Positions 1 to 9,163 are shown, counted from the first letter of the stretch. The stretch: DNA of 64,000 nucleotides from Bifidobacterium breve (GCA_945889475.1 CAMDBT010000005.1:1-64000); one strand, 5' to 3'. Program-made: numbers and translations. The notes: generated from the sequence alone by a model not told the origin.

Positions 1-2
1 TC

Positions 3-65
3 GTCAAGCCAACCGCGGTGATCGACTGGTCGCAGGCGGTTGTCGGCGGCGTTGGCGGCTGGTAG
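3..65 (+). CDS. Possible C-terminal end of an upstream protein (partial)
   Basis: Reading from base 3, the frame stays open for 20 codons and stops at TAG 63-65, ending in VGGVGGW. It would be the 3' end of a gene lying left of the window and converging on asd. No domain can be recognised from 20 residues. The opposite strand and another forward frame are also open here, so this is only a plausible reading. Confidence 0.25.
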   Translation, partial: VKPTAVIDWSQAVVGGVGGW

Positions 66-71
66 CGGCGA

Positions 72-1091
72 CTAGCCGACGAGGCCGCGCGCGATCGCCA
101 GTTCGGCGATCTGCACCGTGTTCAGCGCTGCGCCCTTGCGCAGGTTGTCGCCAACGACGAAGAAGTTGATGCTGTTTGGATCGTCGAGGTCTACGCGCAC
201 GCGGCCGACGGCCACCTCGTCGCGCCCCGCCCACTCGAGCGGCGTCGGCGCCGCTTCGACAACAAGGTTGGGGAACGCGGCCAGCGCTTCGAGCGCGGCG
301 CCCAAGTCAACCTCGCGCTCGAACGTCGCGCGGATCTCAATCGCGTGGCCGACCATCACCGGAACGCGCACGCAGGTCGGGCTCACTCTCAGCCCCGGCA
401 GCTCCAAGATCTTGCGGCTCTCGTTCTGAAGTTTCATCTCTTCGTCGGTGTAGCCGTTCGCTTCGAGCGCGCCGAGCATCGGAACGACGTTGTAAGCGAG
501 CGTGTTGGCGTGGACTTCCGCCGTGACCTTGCGCGCCGCCTTCTCGCCGTCGCTCACAAGAAGGTCGACGTCTTCGTGCAGCACCGGCACCTGCGCCGCG
601 AGCTCATCGATGCCGCTGCGGCCGGCGCCACCTGCGGCCTGGTAACTGGTTGCAACGATCGCGTTAAGGCCAAACTGGTCGTGCAGCGCTTTCAGCGGCA
701 GCATTGCGACCATCGTCGTGCAGTTTGGGTTGGCGACGATCCCTTTCGCGGCGCTGGCGATCGCGTCCGGGTTGACCTCGCTAACGACGAGCGGAACTGC
801 GTCATCCATCCGCCAAGCCGATGAGTTGTCGACGACGAGCGCGCCGGCGGCGGCAAACTGCGGCGCCCACTCGCGTGAGGTTGCGCCGCCGGCCGAGAAG
901 AGCGCAAGGTCGAAGCCGCTGATCGTCCCAGCGCTGAGCGGCTGAACTTCGCCGTAGCCTTCAAGGATTGTCCCCGCCGAGCGCGCGCTGGCGAACGGAA
1001 TTACTTGATCGGCAGCTACGCCGCGCTCGCTGAGCATCGCCAGCAGCAGGCGCCCAACGGCGCCGGTTGCGCCAACGACGGCGATCCTCAT
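72..1091 (-). CDS. asd: Aspartate-semialdehyde dehydrogenase
   Basis: Catalyses NADPH-dependent reduction of aspartyl phosphate to aspartate semialdehyde, the branch point to lysine/diaminopimelate, threonine and methionine. The 339-residue protein has the family's usual length. It shows the N-terminal nucleotide-binding loop GATGAVG (residues 7-13), the catalytic cysteine at about residue 124 in NPNCTT, and the later VGHAIEIRA segment with the active-site His. Its ATG overlaps the stop of lysC by four bases, so the two are translationally coupled and provide consecutive steps of the pathway. The function is secure from family motifs and context. Confidence 0.96.
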   Translation of the reverse strand: MRIAVVGATGAVGRLLLAMLSERGVAADQVIPFASARSAGTILEGYGEVQPLSAGTISGFDLALFSAGGATSREWAPQFAAAGALVVDNSSAWRMDDAVPLVVSEVNPDAIASAAKGIVANPNCTTMVAMLPLKALHDQFGLNAIVATSYQAAGGAGRSGIDELAAQVPVLHEDVDLLVSDGEKAARKVTAEVHANTLAYNVVPMLGALEANGYTDEEMKLQNESRKILELPGLRVSPTCVRVPVMVGHAIEIRATFEREVDLGAALEALAAFPNLVVEAAPTPLEWAGRDEVAVGRVRVDLDDPNSINFFVVGDNLRKGAALNTVQIAELAIARGLVG

Positions 1092-2359
1092 GACGGTGGC
1101 AGCCCGAACGGCTCCTCGGCGCGGATCGTGTCCTCGCCGCTCAGTTCAAAGGCGCTGTGCAGCGCGCGCACCGCGTCTTCGACACGCGCGCCAGCGATCA
1201 CGCAAGAGATCTTGATTGGCGAGGTCGAGATCATCTCGATGTTGATCCCCTCGCCGCCGAGCACGCTGAAGACCTTCGCCGCGACGCCGGGGTGCGACTT
1301 CATTCCGGCACCGATCACTGAAACCTTGCCCATCTCTTTGTCGGTCGCGATGTCGCCGATCCCCATCTCGGACTTCAAACGATCCAAAGCCTCGTGCGCG
1401 GCGCGCAGGTCATCGCGTGGCACCGTGAACGACATGTCGGCGCGCGTGTCCTTCGAAACCGGCTCGTTTTGGATGATCATGTCGACGTTGACGTTCGCCT
1501 CCGCCAGCGCGGTCGCGATCTGCCCGGCGGCGCCCGGCGTATCTGGCACGCCGATCACCGTGACGCGAGCCTCGTCGGTCGAATGAGTTACGGCTGTGAT
1601 GAGTGGATTTTCCATTCTCTGAGTCTCCGCGAGGACCACCGTACCGGGACCGTCCTCGAAGCTCGACCTGCAGTGGATACGGACGCCGTGATTACGGGCG
1701 TACTCAACGCTGCGCAGCTGCAGCACGCCGGCCCCTGATGATGACATTTCAAGCATCTCTTCGCTTGAGACGACCGCCAGCTTGCGCGCATCGGGGACAA
1801 TCCTTGGGTCGGCGCTGAATACGCCGGCCACGTCGCTGTAGATCTCGCACTCCTCGGCGCCGAGCGCAGCGGCCAGCGCGACGGCCGTTGTGTCAGAGCC
1901 GCCGCGGCCGAGCGTCGTTACGTCCTTGGTCGTCGAGACGCCTTGGAAGCCAGCGACGAGGACGATGTTGTCGTTGTCGAGCGCTTCACTGATTCGGTCG
2001 GCGCGAACATCAAGGATTCTCGCCTTGGTGTGCGTCGTGTCGGTCACAATTCCGGCCTGCGAGCCGGTCAGCGAAATCGCCTGATGGCCAAGGTCGTTGA
2101 TCGCCATCGCGCAGAGCGCGCAGGAGACGCGCTCACCAGTTGAGAGCAGCATGTCCATTTCGCGCGGGTCGGGAGTATCGGAGACCTCGTAGGCGGCGTC
2201 GATCAGGCGGTCGGTCTCCTTGCCACGGGCACTTAGTACCGCGACAACTCGGTGCCCTTCTTCGCGGCGCGCGACGATCCGCTTCGCTGCGCCGCGAAGC
2301 CGCTCGGCGTCTGCCACCGAGCTGCCACCGAACTTCATCACGATCGTCGCCTCAGCCAT
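1088..2359 (-). CDS. lysC: Aspartate kinase
   Basis: Phosphorylates aspartate in the first step of the aspartate amino-acid family. The N-terminal KFGGSS nucleotide/aspartate-binding motif is at residues 9-14, a kinase domain follows to about residue 245, and two C-terminal ACT domains (for example VTVIGVPDTPGAAG and KVSVIGAGMKSHPG) fit feedback control by lysine/threonine. I chose the ATG at 2359; an in-frame TTG three codons upstream is also possible, and neither has a clear ribosome-binding site. It is followed directly by asd with a four-base overlap. Length (423 aa) is typical of actinobacterial and Bacillus-type monofunctional aspartokinases. In many actinobacteria the beta subunit arises from an internal start of the same gene; I cannot tell whether this happens here. 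Confidence 0.95.
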   Translation of the reverse strand: MAEATIVMKFGGSSVADAERLRGAAKRIVARREEGHRVVAVLSARGKETDRLIDAAYEVSDTPDPREMDMLLSTGERVSCALCAMAINDLGHQAISLTGSQAGIVTDTTHTKARILDVRADRISEALDNDNIVLVAGFQGVSTTKDVTTLGRGGSDTTAVALAAALGAEECEIYSDVAGVFSADPRIVPDARKLAVVSSEEMLEMSSSGAGVLQLRSVEYARNHGVRIHCRSSFEDGPGTVVLAETQRMENPLITAVTHSTDEARVTVIGVPDTPGAAGQIATALAEANVNVDMIIQNEPVSKDTRADMSFTVPRDDLRAAHEALDRLKSEMGIGDIATDKEMGKVSVIGAGMKSHPGVAAKVFSVLGGEGINIEMISTSPIKISCVIAGARVEDAVRALHSAFELSGEDTIRAEEPFGLPPS

Positions 2360-2411
2360 AACGGCCAAGGATACGAGTGTGCGCGGCCTTTTCGCGGTCG
2401 ACTGCGACCGC

Positions 2412-3047
2412 CTAGACGGCGCGGCGGCCCATCATCGCGCGGCCGAGCGTCACTTCGTCGGCGTACTCAAGGTCGGCGCCGACCGGCAGGCCGGAGGCGA
2501 GCCTCGTCACCGCAACCTCCGGCGCGCGCTCGTGGACGCCGCGAGCGATCTGCAGCGCCGTCGCCTCGCCGGTCGTCGTTGGGTTGGTGGCAAGCACAAC
2601 CTCAGTGATCTTCGGCTCGGCAGTGTCGATCCGCGCGTACAGCTCAGCGATCTTCAGATCATCGGCGTCGATCCCGTCGATCGGAGAGAGCGCTCCGCCA
2701 AGCACGTGGTAGGTGCCGCGAAACTCGTTCGTCCGTTCAACCGGGATCACATCGCCCGGCTCTTCGACAACGCAGATCAGGCTTTGGTCGCGGCGCGCGT
2801 CCTGACAGATCACGCAGCGCGGGCCATCCGAAAGGTTGCAGCAGACCTCGCAGAGGCCGATCTTCTCCTTCACTTCGCGGATCGCGTCGGCCAGCGCAAA
2901 CGCGTCCTCTTTTTCGAGCCGCAGAATGTGAAAGGCGAGCCGCTGCGCCGTCCGCGAGCCGATCCCCGGCAGCTTTGAGAGCTCGGTGATCAGCCGCTGA
3001 ACGGGGGGAGCAAACACGGCCTCAGGAACCTTCTGGCTCAGGATCAC
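2412..3047 (-). CDS. recR: Recombination protein RecR
   Basis: RecR works with RecF/RecO to load RecA on gapped DNA. The protein has an N-terminal helix-hairpin-helix segment (LPGIGSRTAQRLAF, about residues 26-39), a four-cysteine zinc finger (Cys 66, 69, 78 and 81) and a TOPRIM domain beginning with ICVVEEPGD near residue 91. The frame opens with GTG at 3047, 26 bases inside the 3' end of dnaX; a second GTG at 3014 would give a shorter N-terminus. The dnaX-recR arrangement is common in bacteria and supports the call. Confidence 0.95.
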   Translation of the reverse strand: MILSQKVPEAVFAPPVQRLITELSKLPGIGSRTAQRLAFHILRLEKEDAFALADAIREVKEKIGLCEVCCNLSDGPRCVICQDARRDQSLICVVEEPGDVIPVERTNEFRGTYHVLGGALSPIDGIDADDLKIAELYARIDTAEPKITEVVLATNPTTTGEATALQIARGVHERAPEVAVTRLASGLPVGADLEYADEVTLGRAMMGRRAV

Positions 3048-4812
3048 CGTCGTCGGCGAACTCGGACCGCTCGTCGGCCGAGTCGGTGCCTACTTCGCTC
3101 AGCGCAGCTGGGGCGGCGAGGATCTCCTCAGCGTCGAACGTTTCGACCAGCCGGTTGACCAACTCTTCGCCGGCCAGCCCTACGGCTTCGGGCGCTGTGC
3201 CGAGGTCACGCAGCTCGTATTCGATCTTCACGCGCACGCCGAGCAGGTGTTCGAGCGCCAATCCAACGACGGTGCGGGCGGCGGCGTTATCGGCGACCAT
3301 CCGACGATTGAAGGCATCGTCTTCGGGGAACGCGACGACCAGCTTGCCGCCACGCATCTCGACCGGCTGCGCGCGCGTTAACGCGGCGCAGATCATCGGC
3401 TGGTCGGGGTTGATCGTTTCGATCACGGCTGGCCAAAGTTCGGTCACCTGCTCGATCGTCACCTTCGCTGCGGCGGCCGACGGCTGCGGCTGCTCGGCTG
3501 GCAGTGGATCCGCTGCAGCGGCTGCCGCTGCGACGGCGCTCGCGGCAGGCGTTGCCGGCGGTGGCGGCTCAGCCGGTGGTGGCGGCTCATCTGGCGGCGG
3601 CGGCTCAGCGATTATCTCCGCCGGAGGCTCCGGCGCCGCAGCTACCGGCGCTGCGGGCCCGCCACCGAGCGCAGCCTCCAAGCGGCCGATCCGTGCCAGC
3701 AGCGCCTTGCTCGAAGCATCAACCTCCGGCGTCGCGGCCTTCACCAGCGCAAGTTCAAGCTGCGTGCGCGGATCGGCGCGATCGCGGATCGCGCGCATCG
3801 CGGCCCCGAGCAGGTCGAGCAGCCGCACGACATCGGCCTCGTCAACGCGCTCGGCTTGCTCGGCGAGCCGCGCATCACGGTCGGGGGTTACGCGCAGCTC
3901 GCTGGGGACCACGCCGAGCGTGCCGACGACCAGCAGCTCGCGGGCGTGAAGCTCAAGGTCGCGGGCCGCTATCTGCAGGTCGCGCCCGCTCTGCGCGAGG
4001 CGCGCGGCTACCTCCAGCGCGGCGCGCGCGTCGTGGGCGGCGATCGCGTCGAGCGCACCGAAGAGCAGGTCGTCATCGGCCACGCCGAGCACTGCGAGAA
4101 CGTCGAGCGCGGAGATCGAGCTTCCGCTGTAGGTGACGAGCTGCTCGAGCGTGCCGAGCGCATCGCGGAACGAGCCGGTCGCATGGCGGGCAATCAACGC
4201 CAGCGCGTCGGGGCTGATCTCAATCGCTTCACTCTGCGCCACGCGCTGCAGCACGACGCTCAGTTGCTCCACGCTTGGGCGGCCGAAATCGAAGCGGTGG
4301 CAGCGATCAACGACGGTGTCCAGAATCTTCTGCGGCTCGGTCGTGGCAAGCACAAAAATGGTGTTCGGCGGCGGCTCCTCGAGCGTTTTGAGGAAGGCGT
4401 TCCAGGCCTGCGGGGTGAGCATCTGCGCCTCATCGATGATGTAAACCTTGGAGCGGCCACTGACCGGCGCGAAGGCCACGCTCTCGCGCAGCGCGCGAAC
4501 GTCGTCAACCGAGTTGTGCGAGGCGCCGTCCATCTCGATTACATCCATTGACGCGGCCTGCTGAATCGCCAGACACGAGGCACATACGCCGCAGGGCTCG
4601 GCCGTCGGCCCATGCTCACAGTTGAGGCAGGCGGCAAGAATCTTCGCCATCGAGGTCTTACCGGTGCCGCGAGAACCGACGAAAAGGTAGGCGTGGTGGA
4701 CCTTCGCTTGTGTTACAGCGTTGGTCAGCGTACGGACGACGTGTTCTTGGCCGACAACATCGGCGAATGTGCGTGGACGATGGCGGCGGTAGAGCGAAGG
4801 AGCAGCGGACAC
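3022..4812 (-). CDS. dnaX: DNA polymerase III subunit gamma/tau
   Basis: Clamp-loader ATPase of the replicative polymerase. Walker A (GSRGTGKT, residues 46-53) is followed by the zinc-binding cysteines (65, 74, 77, 80) typical of DnaX and a DEAQ Walker B box near residue 127. Domain III ends around residue 380 and leads into a Pro/Ala/Glu-rich linker (about 390-450) and a C-terminal domain with the tau-like fold (IEQVTELWPAVIE onwards). The start is GTG at 4812. At 596 residues it is in the range for actinobacterial proteins. No slippery A-run for programmed frameshifting was seen, so a single product is expected. It is divergent from the M20 peptidase gene. Confidence 0.95.
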   Translation of the reverse strand: MSAAPSLYRRHRPRTFADVVGQEHVVRTLTNAVTQAKVHHAYLFVGSRGTGKTSMAKILAACLNCEHGPTAEPCGVCASCLAIQQAASMDVIEMDGASHNSVDDVRALRESVAFAPVSGRSKVYIIDEAQMLTPQAWNAFLKTLEEPPPNTIFVLATTEPQKILDTVVDRCHRFDFGRPSVEQLSVVLQRVAQSEAIEISPDALALIARHATGSFRDALGTLEQLVTYSGSSISALDVLAVLGVADDDLLFGALDAIAAHDARAALEVAARLAQSGRDLQIAARDLELHARELLVVGTLGVVPSELRVTPDRDARLAEQAERVDEADVVRLLDLLGAAMRAIRDRADPRTQLELALVKAATPEVDASSKALLARIGRLEAALGGGPAAPVAAAPEPPAEIIAEPPPPDEPPPPAEPPPPATPAASAVAAAAAAADPLPAEQPQPSAAAAKVTIEQVTELWPAVIETINPDQPMICAALTRAQPVEMRGGKLVVAFPEDDAFNRRMVADNAAARTVVGLALEHLLGVRVKIEYELRDLGTAPEAVGLAGEELVNRLVETFDAEEILAAPAALSEVGTDSADERSEFADDGDPEPEGS

Positions 4813-4907
4813 AGAGCGACAAGTCTAGAGGGAGCGGCGGCCGTTCGGAGGCCGCTGGCGCACGGAAGCGGCCCAGTTTGCGCCCGTCTCCCAAGTAGGC
4901 TGAGGCG

Positions 4908-6227
4908 ATGGAACCGGGGCGGCTCGAGGAGCTCTACGAATGGTTGCGAATTCCGTCGATCTCCACCGGCGGAGGCGAGGCGAAGGATCTTCTTCGCGCC
5001 GCCGAGTTCGCCGCCGGGATAATCCGCCGCGCCGGCGGCGAGGCCGAGCTGGTCACCGTTGACGCTGGCAACCCGCTCGTGATCGGTGAGCTGCGAGCAG
5101 GCAGCGAAGGCGCGCCGACGGTGATCATCTACGGTCACTACGACGTTCAAGACCCCGGCCCGCTAGACGCTTGGCAGAGTCCGCCGTTTGAACCTACGCT
5201 CCGCGACGGTCGCATCTACGCGCGCGGCGCCGCCGACGACAAAGGCAATTTCTACCCGCTGCTGCTGGCCGCCTGCGAGCTGTTCGCAAGCGGTGAGCTG
5301 GCGGTCAATGTTCGAATCGTGATCGAGGGCGAGGAGGAGGCTGGCGGCGAGTCCGTAGCGGCGTGGGTCAAGGCCGACGAGCGCGGCGCCGACTGCGCAA
5401 TCGTCTTCGACAGCGCGATGGAGGACGCGCAGACGCCAGCGATCACGATCGGCCTGCGCGGCTGCGTCAGCACTTCGATCATCGTCACAGCGCAGCCGCG
5501 CGACCTTCACTCCGGCCTCTACGGCGGCAGCGTCCAGAACGCGCTCCACGTGCTCCAACAGATCCTCACGCCGCTGCTGCCAGGCGCCGACGGCAACCTG
5601 CGCGACGAGCTGCGGGCCGGCGCCGAGCCGCCATCAGCGGCCGAGCTTGAGTCCTGGCAGCGGCTTCGCCCGGGGCAGGCGCTGCTCGACGAAGTAGCTG
5701 CGATACCGCTGACGCCTGATTGCGGCGAGGACTTCCGCCGCCGCAATGGCGCCGAGCCGTCGTTTGAGGTCAACTGGATTGAAGGCGGCGCGGCGCGAAC
5801 TGTCGTACCGGCGCAGGCGCGCGCGTTTGTAACGTTGCGGCTAGCCCCTGGGCAGGACGCGCAGGCGATGGCGGAAACGCTGGGGCAGCTGCTGAGCAGC
5901 GAAGTTCCCGCCGGAGTCGAAGTTGAGATCGACTCGCACGCAGCCCCGCCTTCGCTCTTTGCGCCCGAGCTGCCAGCAATTCAGATCGCGCGCGCGGCGA
6001 TTACCCGTGCCAGCGGAATGGAGACGGCACTAATCCGAAGCGGTGGCTCGATCCCCGTCGTCGCCGACTTCGCGGCCGCCGGAATTCCGGTTGTCGTAAC
6101 CGGCTTCGGCCTTGCCGCTGATGAGATTCACGCGCCAAACGAATCGTTCGCCCTCGACCACCTCGACCTAGGCGAGCGCTGCGCGCGCGAACTGCTGACG
6201 GCGCTCGCCGCGCTCGGGCGAGGCTAG
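4908..6227 (+). CDS. M20 family metallopeptidase (dipeptidase-like)
   Basis: A 439-residue cytoplasmic zinc hydrolase of the M20/ArgE/DapE/CNDP family. Metal and catalytic residues are visible in GHYDVQDPG (His77, Asp79), ARGAADDKG (Asp110/111), GEEEAGGES (Glu142-144) and the late DEIHAPNES histidine. The lid/dimerisation domain (ARDLHSGLYGGS-type segment) is present. This pattern fits dipeptidases that release amino acids from short peptides, but the exact substrate is not deducible. The ATG lies shortly after a GGCTGAGG ribosome-binding-like stretch. It is followed four bases later by a membrane protein gene on the same strand. Confidence 0.85.
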   Translation: MEPGRLEELYEWLRIPSISTGGGEAKDLLRAAEFAAGIIRRAGGEAELVTVDAGNPLVIGELRAGSEGAPTVIIYGHYDVQDPGPLDAWQSPPFEPTLRDGRIYARGAADDKGNFYPLLLAACELFASGELAVNVRIVIEGEEEAGGESVAAWVKADERGADCAIVFDSAMEDAQTPAITIGLRGCVSTSIIVTAQPRDLHSGLYGGSVQNALHVLQQILTPLLPGADGNLRDELRAGAEPPSAAELESWQRLRPGQALLDEVAAIPLTPDCGEDFRRRNGAEPSFEVNWIEGGAARTVVPAQARAFVTLRLAPGQDAQAMAETLGQLLSSEVPAGVEVEIDSHAAPPSLFAPELPAIQIARAAITRASGMETALIRSGGSIPVVADFAAAGIPVVVTGFGLAADEIHAPNESFALDHLDLGERCARELLTALAALGRG

Positions 6228-6231
6228 GGCG

Positions 6232-7695
6232 ATGAGCGCCGCGCGCAGCAGAGCGCAGGCAGCGGCGGCGATCGTCGCGCTGGCAGCGATCGCCTGGCTG
6301 ATCGCCGGCCGCGGGCTGGTCAACTACGACACGCTCTACTCGCTCGTTTGGGGCCGCGAGCTGAGCGAAGGCGGCTCGCTCTCGCTGAGCGCACCATTCA
6401 CCCCGACGATGCATCCGTTGGGGGTGCTGCTCGGAGTTCTGCTCGCGCCGCTGAGCAGGAACGTAGTGGCCGGAGTACATGGCGTTGCCGCGACCGACAT
6501 CGTCGTCGTCCTTGCCTTCCTCGCGCTCGGGGCGATGCTTTGGCTGACCTACGCACTTGGCTCGCTGTGGTTTGGTCGCTGGGCCGGGGTACTGGCGGCG
6601 CTGATCATGCTCACGCGCCGACCGCTGCTCGATTTCGGCGCCCGCGCATACGTTGACATTCCCTACGTGGTGCTGGTTCTCGCTGCGGTCCTGATTGAGA
6701 GCCGCCGACGCCGCGCAGCGACGCCGGTGCTCGCGTTGCTGGCCGTCGCCGGGCTCATTCGCCCCGAAGCATGGGCCTTCTCCGGTGCCTACATCATTTA
6801 CCTCTGGTTCAGCGGCGAGCACAGAGCGCGCCAGGTCGCTGGCTGGCTGGCGCTCGCGGCAATCGGCCCGCTGCTCTGGCTGCTCGGCGATTTGGTGCTG
6901 GCCGGAGACGCGCTCCACTCGATCTCTGGAACCCAGCAGACCACGCGCGATCTCGGCCGCGTGACCGGTATCGGCGGTCTCGTCACAACGGCGCCACGGC
7001 GGCTCGGTGAGATTCTCCGCGAGCCGGTCCTCGTCGGCGCCGTCGGCGGCCTTGGCTTCACGATCTGGCTGCTGCGCCAGCGCGTTCGCACTCCGCTGAT
7101 GGTCGCACTGGTGGCACTCGCCGCTTTCAGCCTGCTGGCAATCGCCGGGCTCCCAGTCAACGGTCGCTACCTCTTGCTGCCGGCTGTGATTGGGGCGATC
7201 TTCTGCGGCGCCGGTGTCTTCGGCTGGCGCGAACTCAAAGCTGATGACAAGCACCGTCAGCCGTGGGCGATCTTCGGGCTCTTCACAATCGTGCTGCTGC
7301 TCGTCTTCACGCCAGCCCAGTTCGACCGGATCTCAAACCTGCGCTACGCGCTCAGCCGTCAGCAGCAGATTCAGAGCGACCTACAAGCGTTGATCAGGCA
7401 GCCGCCGGGACTGATCCGGGCTAGTTGCACACCAATCACCGTTCCCAACCACCGGCCGGTGCCGCTGCTGGCGCTGTGGCTGGAGCTGCCGCCCGGGATG
7501 ATCTTCAGCGCCGACGACCAGCTTGTTGAGGAAGGTCAATTCATCGCCGCCGCCACGCCAGCGGTCGCCAGCGACTACATCCTTGACCCGCGCGACCTCA
7601 ACCGCCGCGTGATCGGGCCGCCGCGGGCGCTGAAGCTGGCCGGCGGCAACCGCTCCTGGCTGGTCTACAAGCGCTGCGCAGAGTCCAGCGGCTAG
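6232..7695 (+). CDS. Polytopic membrane protein, glycosyltransferase (PMT/ArnT-like) family
   Basis: A 487-residue integral membrane protein with about ten hydrophobic helices. An N-terminal helix (AAAIVALAAIAWLIAG) is followed by a loop with YDTLYSLVWGRELSEGG, where acidic catalytic residues sit in GT-C enzymes that use lipid-linked sugars. Helical blocks alternate with Arg-rich cytoplasmic loops, and a soluble tail (about 400-487) ends the protein. The overall plan matches dolichyl-phosphate-mannose-type mannosyltransferases. The assignment is from topology and the N-terminal loop, so the sugar and acceptor are unknown. The start follows the M20 peptidase stop by four bases, indicating cotranscription. 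Confidence 0.6.
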   Translation: MSAARSRAQAAAAIVALAAIAWLIAGRGLVNYDTLYSLVWGRELSEGGSLSLSAPFTPTMHPLGVLLGVLLAPLSRNVVAGVHGVAATDIVVVLAFLALGAMLWLTYALGSLWFGRWAGVLAALIMLTRRPLLDFGARAYVDIPYVVLVLAAVLIESRRRRAATPVLALLAVAGLIRPEAWAFSGAYIIYLWFSGEHRARQVAGWLALAAIGPLLWLLGDLVLAGDALHSISGTQQTTRDLGRVTGIGGLVTTAPRRLGEILREPVLVGAVGGLGFTIWLLRQRVRTPLMVALVALAAFSLLAIAGLPVNGRYLLLPAVIGAIFCGAGVFGWRELKADDKHRQPWAIFGLFTIVLLLVFTPAQFDRISNLRYALSRQQQIQSDLQALIRQPPGLIRASCTPITVPNHRPVPLLALWLELPPGMIFSADDQLVEEGQFIAAATPAVASDYILDPRDLNRRVIGPPRALKLAGGNRSWLVYKRCAESSG

Positions 7696-7699
7696 CGCG

Positions 7700-7981
7700 C
7701 TACGGCGCTGTAACGGTCGGCACGGTTGTCGCCGTCGTGGTCGTCGGCGGCGCCGTCGTCGTCGTCACCGTCGTCTTCGTGATCGTCGGCACCGAGGGGG
7801 TCGTTGTGACGGCGTTCTCTTTCTTATCGCCGGTGAGCACGAGCGCTGCAATCACGCCGGCGACAATGATCGCGACGGCGCCCATCACCCACGGCCACGG
7901 GTTGCTCTTCTGCGGTGGCGGGTATCCCTGCTGGGGTGGGTAGCTCGGCGGGTACTGACCCTGCGGGGGCTGAGTGGCCAT
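7700..7981 (-). CDS. Short Pro/Gln-rich, single-TM, Thr-rich protein
   Basis: A 93-residue protein of unknown function. Residues 1-27 are rich in Pro, Gln and Tyr (YPPQQGYPPP). A transmembrane helix follows (WPWVMGAVAIIVAGVIAALVLTG, about 28-50), and the tail is almost entirely Thr/Val/Pro. The first part is closely similar to the neighbouring gene at 7986, including the NPWPWV(L/M)GA entry to the helix, but the folded C-terminal domain of the neighbour is missing. It lies four bases downstream of that gene, so the pair probably arose by tandem duplication and is cotranscribed. Mucin-like Thr-rich tails of this kind are usually exported. Confidence 0.7.
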   Translation of the reverse strand: MATQPPQGQYPPSYPPQQGYPPPQKSNPWPWVMGAVAIIVAGVIAALVLTGDKKENAVTTTPSVPTITKTTVTTTTAPPTTTTATTVPTVTAP

Positions 7982-7985
7982 CGGG

Positions 7986-8567
7986 CTAGTCGGTTAGGAG
8001 GTAGGTGAGCGTAAACTTGGTCGTGACCGTAAGCGGCGAGTCGGCGCCGTGGAGCACGCAAGTCCACTTTGCCGTGCTGTCGGTCACCGACGGGGTGCAA
8101 GCGAAGCCTTGTACGGTCACCGGCATCTCCGCCGAGCTGCTCGCAACTCCCTTCACCAGCGCGCTGGCCTGACCGCAGCTAGCAAGCGCCGTCTGTGAGG
8201 CGGGAACGTCGGTTGCGTTGACGTTGGCGACCGCTGTGCCGCCGACAACCTTTGGAACGTTGCTGACGTTGCAGGTTCGCGTGATGTTGATCGGCGCGGT
8301 CGTCGTCGTAGTCGTCGCGGTCGTCGTTGGCGTGGAGGTCGTCGTCTTAGTGGTGACCGTCGTCACCGGCGTCGTCTTTGAAGTATCGGCCGAGTCGGAG
8401 GAACCATTGCTGCCGGTAATCAGGATCGCCGCAATCACGCCAGCGACGATGATCACGATCGCGCCGAGAACCCATGGCCATGGGTTCTTGGAGCCACCTT
8501 GAGGTGGCTGGCTCGGCGGCGGAGCGTACTGCTGGGTTGGCGGTTCATACGGAGGCTGTGTAGACAT
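7986..8567 (-). CDS. Pro-rich, single-TM protein with Thr linker and extracytoplasmic domain
   Basis: A 193-residue protein with a Pro/Gln-rich cytoplasmic N-terminus (about 1-27), one transmembrane helix (WPWVLGAIVIIVAGVIAAILITG), a Ser/Thr-rich linker (about 52-92) and a C-terminal domain of roughly 95 residues with four or so cysteines. The last part resembles the general plan of DUF4333-type lipoprotein/membrane domains of actinobacteria, but I cannot confirm membership. It is the first gene of a two-gene unit with the shorter paralogue at 7700 and is divergent from the secreted protein gene at 8660. Confidence 0.7.
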   Translation of the reverse strand: MSTQPPYEPPTQQYAPPPSQPPQGGSKNPWPWVLGAIVIIVAGVIAAILITGSNGSSDSADTSKTTPVTTVTTKTTTSTPTTTATTTTTTAPINITRTCNVSNVPKVVGGTAVANVNATDVPASQTALASCGQASALVKGVASSSAEMPVTVQGFACTPSVTDSTAKWTCVLHGADSPLTVTTKFTLTYLLTD

Positions 8568-8659
8568 GGCTCAAACGGTAGGCAGCGGCTCGGACGACCA
8601 GCCGCTGACGCTCGGCGCAAGTGGCTCGAAGCCCCGAAAGCGTGTGGTATACATCGCCA

Positions 8660-9097
8660 ATGACCTCAAGAAAGCGCATTCTCAGCTGCATTCTGGCCGT
8701 CGGACTACTTGTCGCCGCGCTCGTTACGACAGCCTCTGGCAAGACCGTCTTCTCGGTCGCCAAGGCGAGCTACACAATGTCGTCGCCTACATCGCGAACG
8801 ATCACCACCAAGGTCACTGTGCCTAGCTCCGGCACGATCTTCCAGATCGCCACCAAGCAGAGCGGCGGCGCAACCAAGTGCACGGCCACGAGGGCCGTCA
8901 GCCGAGCAGCCACCTACACGCTCAAGTGCCGCATCGGCAATGACCCAATGCCAATGCCGGCGATGGTGCTCACGCTTCGAACGCTCTTCGTGCATCAGAC
9001 CGACACTCCGTTTTCGAGCCACCAAACGGTGCGGATGTCGCGCTGCACCTACCCGCTGAAGCGGTTGTCGCTGCCCGCAGCGCACGCCGCCTGCTGA
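8660..9097 (+). CDS. Small secreted protein of unknown function
   Basis: I place the start at the ATG at 8660, where the protein begins MTSRKRILS and runs into a signal peptide (LSCILAVGLLVAALVTTASG). Longer in-frame starts at 8621 would put charged residues before the signal. The mature part (about 120 residues) is Thr/Ser-rich with four cysteines that could form disulfides. No known family is recognised. It is divergent from the Pro-rich TM protein at 7986 with a gap of about 90 bases. Confidence 0.6.
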   Translation: MTSRKRILSCILAVGLLVAALVTTASGKTVFSVAKASYTMSSPTSRTITTKVTVPSSGTIFQIATKQSGGATKCTATRAVSRAATYTLKCRIGNDPMPMPAMVLTLRTLFVHQTDTPFSSHQTVRMSRCTYPLKRLSLPAAHAAC

Positions 9098-9163
9098 CCG
9101 CGGCGGCGAGCGGGCTGGGCCGCCAGATCTGAATCGCCGCAAGACGAGCAGAGGCGCCCAGCG

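Noticed and set aside
3086..3949. 287-residue Ser/Ala-rich plus-strand frame opposite dnaX
   Set aside because: Low-complexity translation of the reverse of the Pro/Ala linker and C-terminal part of dnaX; no start signal.
6001..7254. 417-residue open frame on the minus strand opposite the membrane protein gene
   Set aside because: It is a shadow of the plus-strand gene: very high Arg/Glu/Gln/Asp composition, no motif and no ribosome-binding site, in GC-rich DNA where antisense frames stay open by chance.
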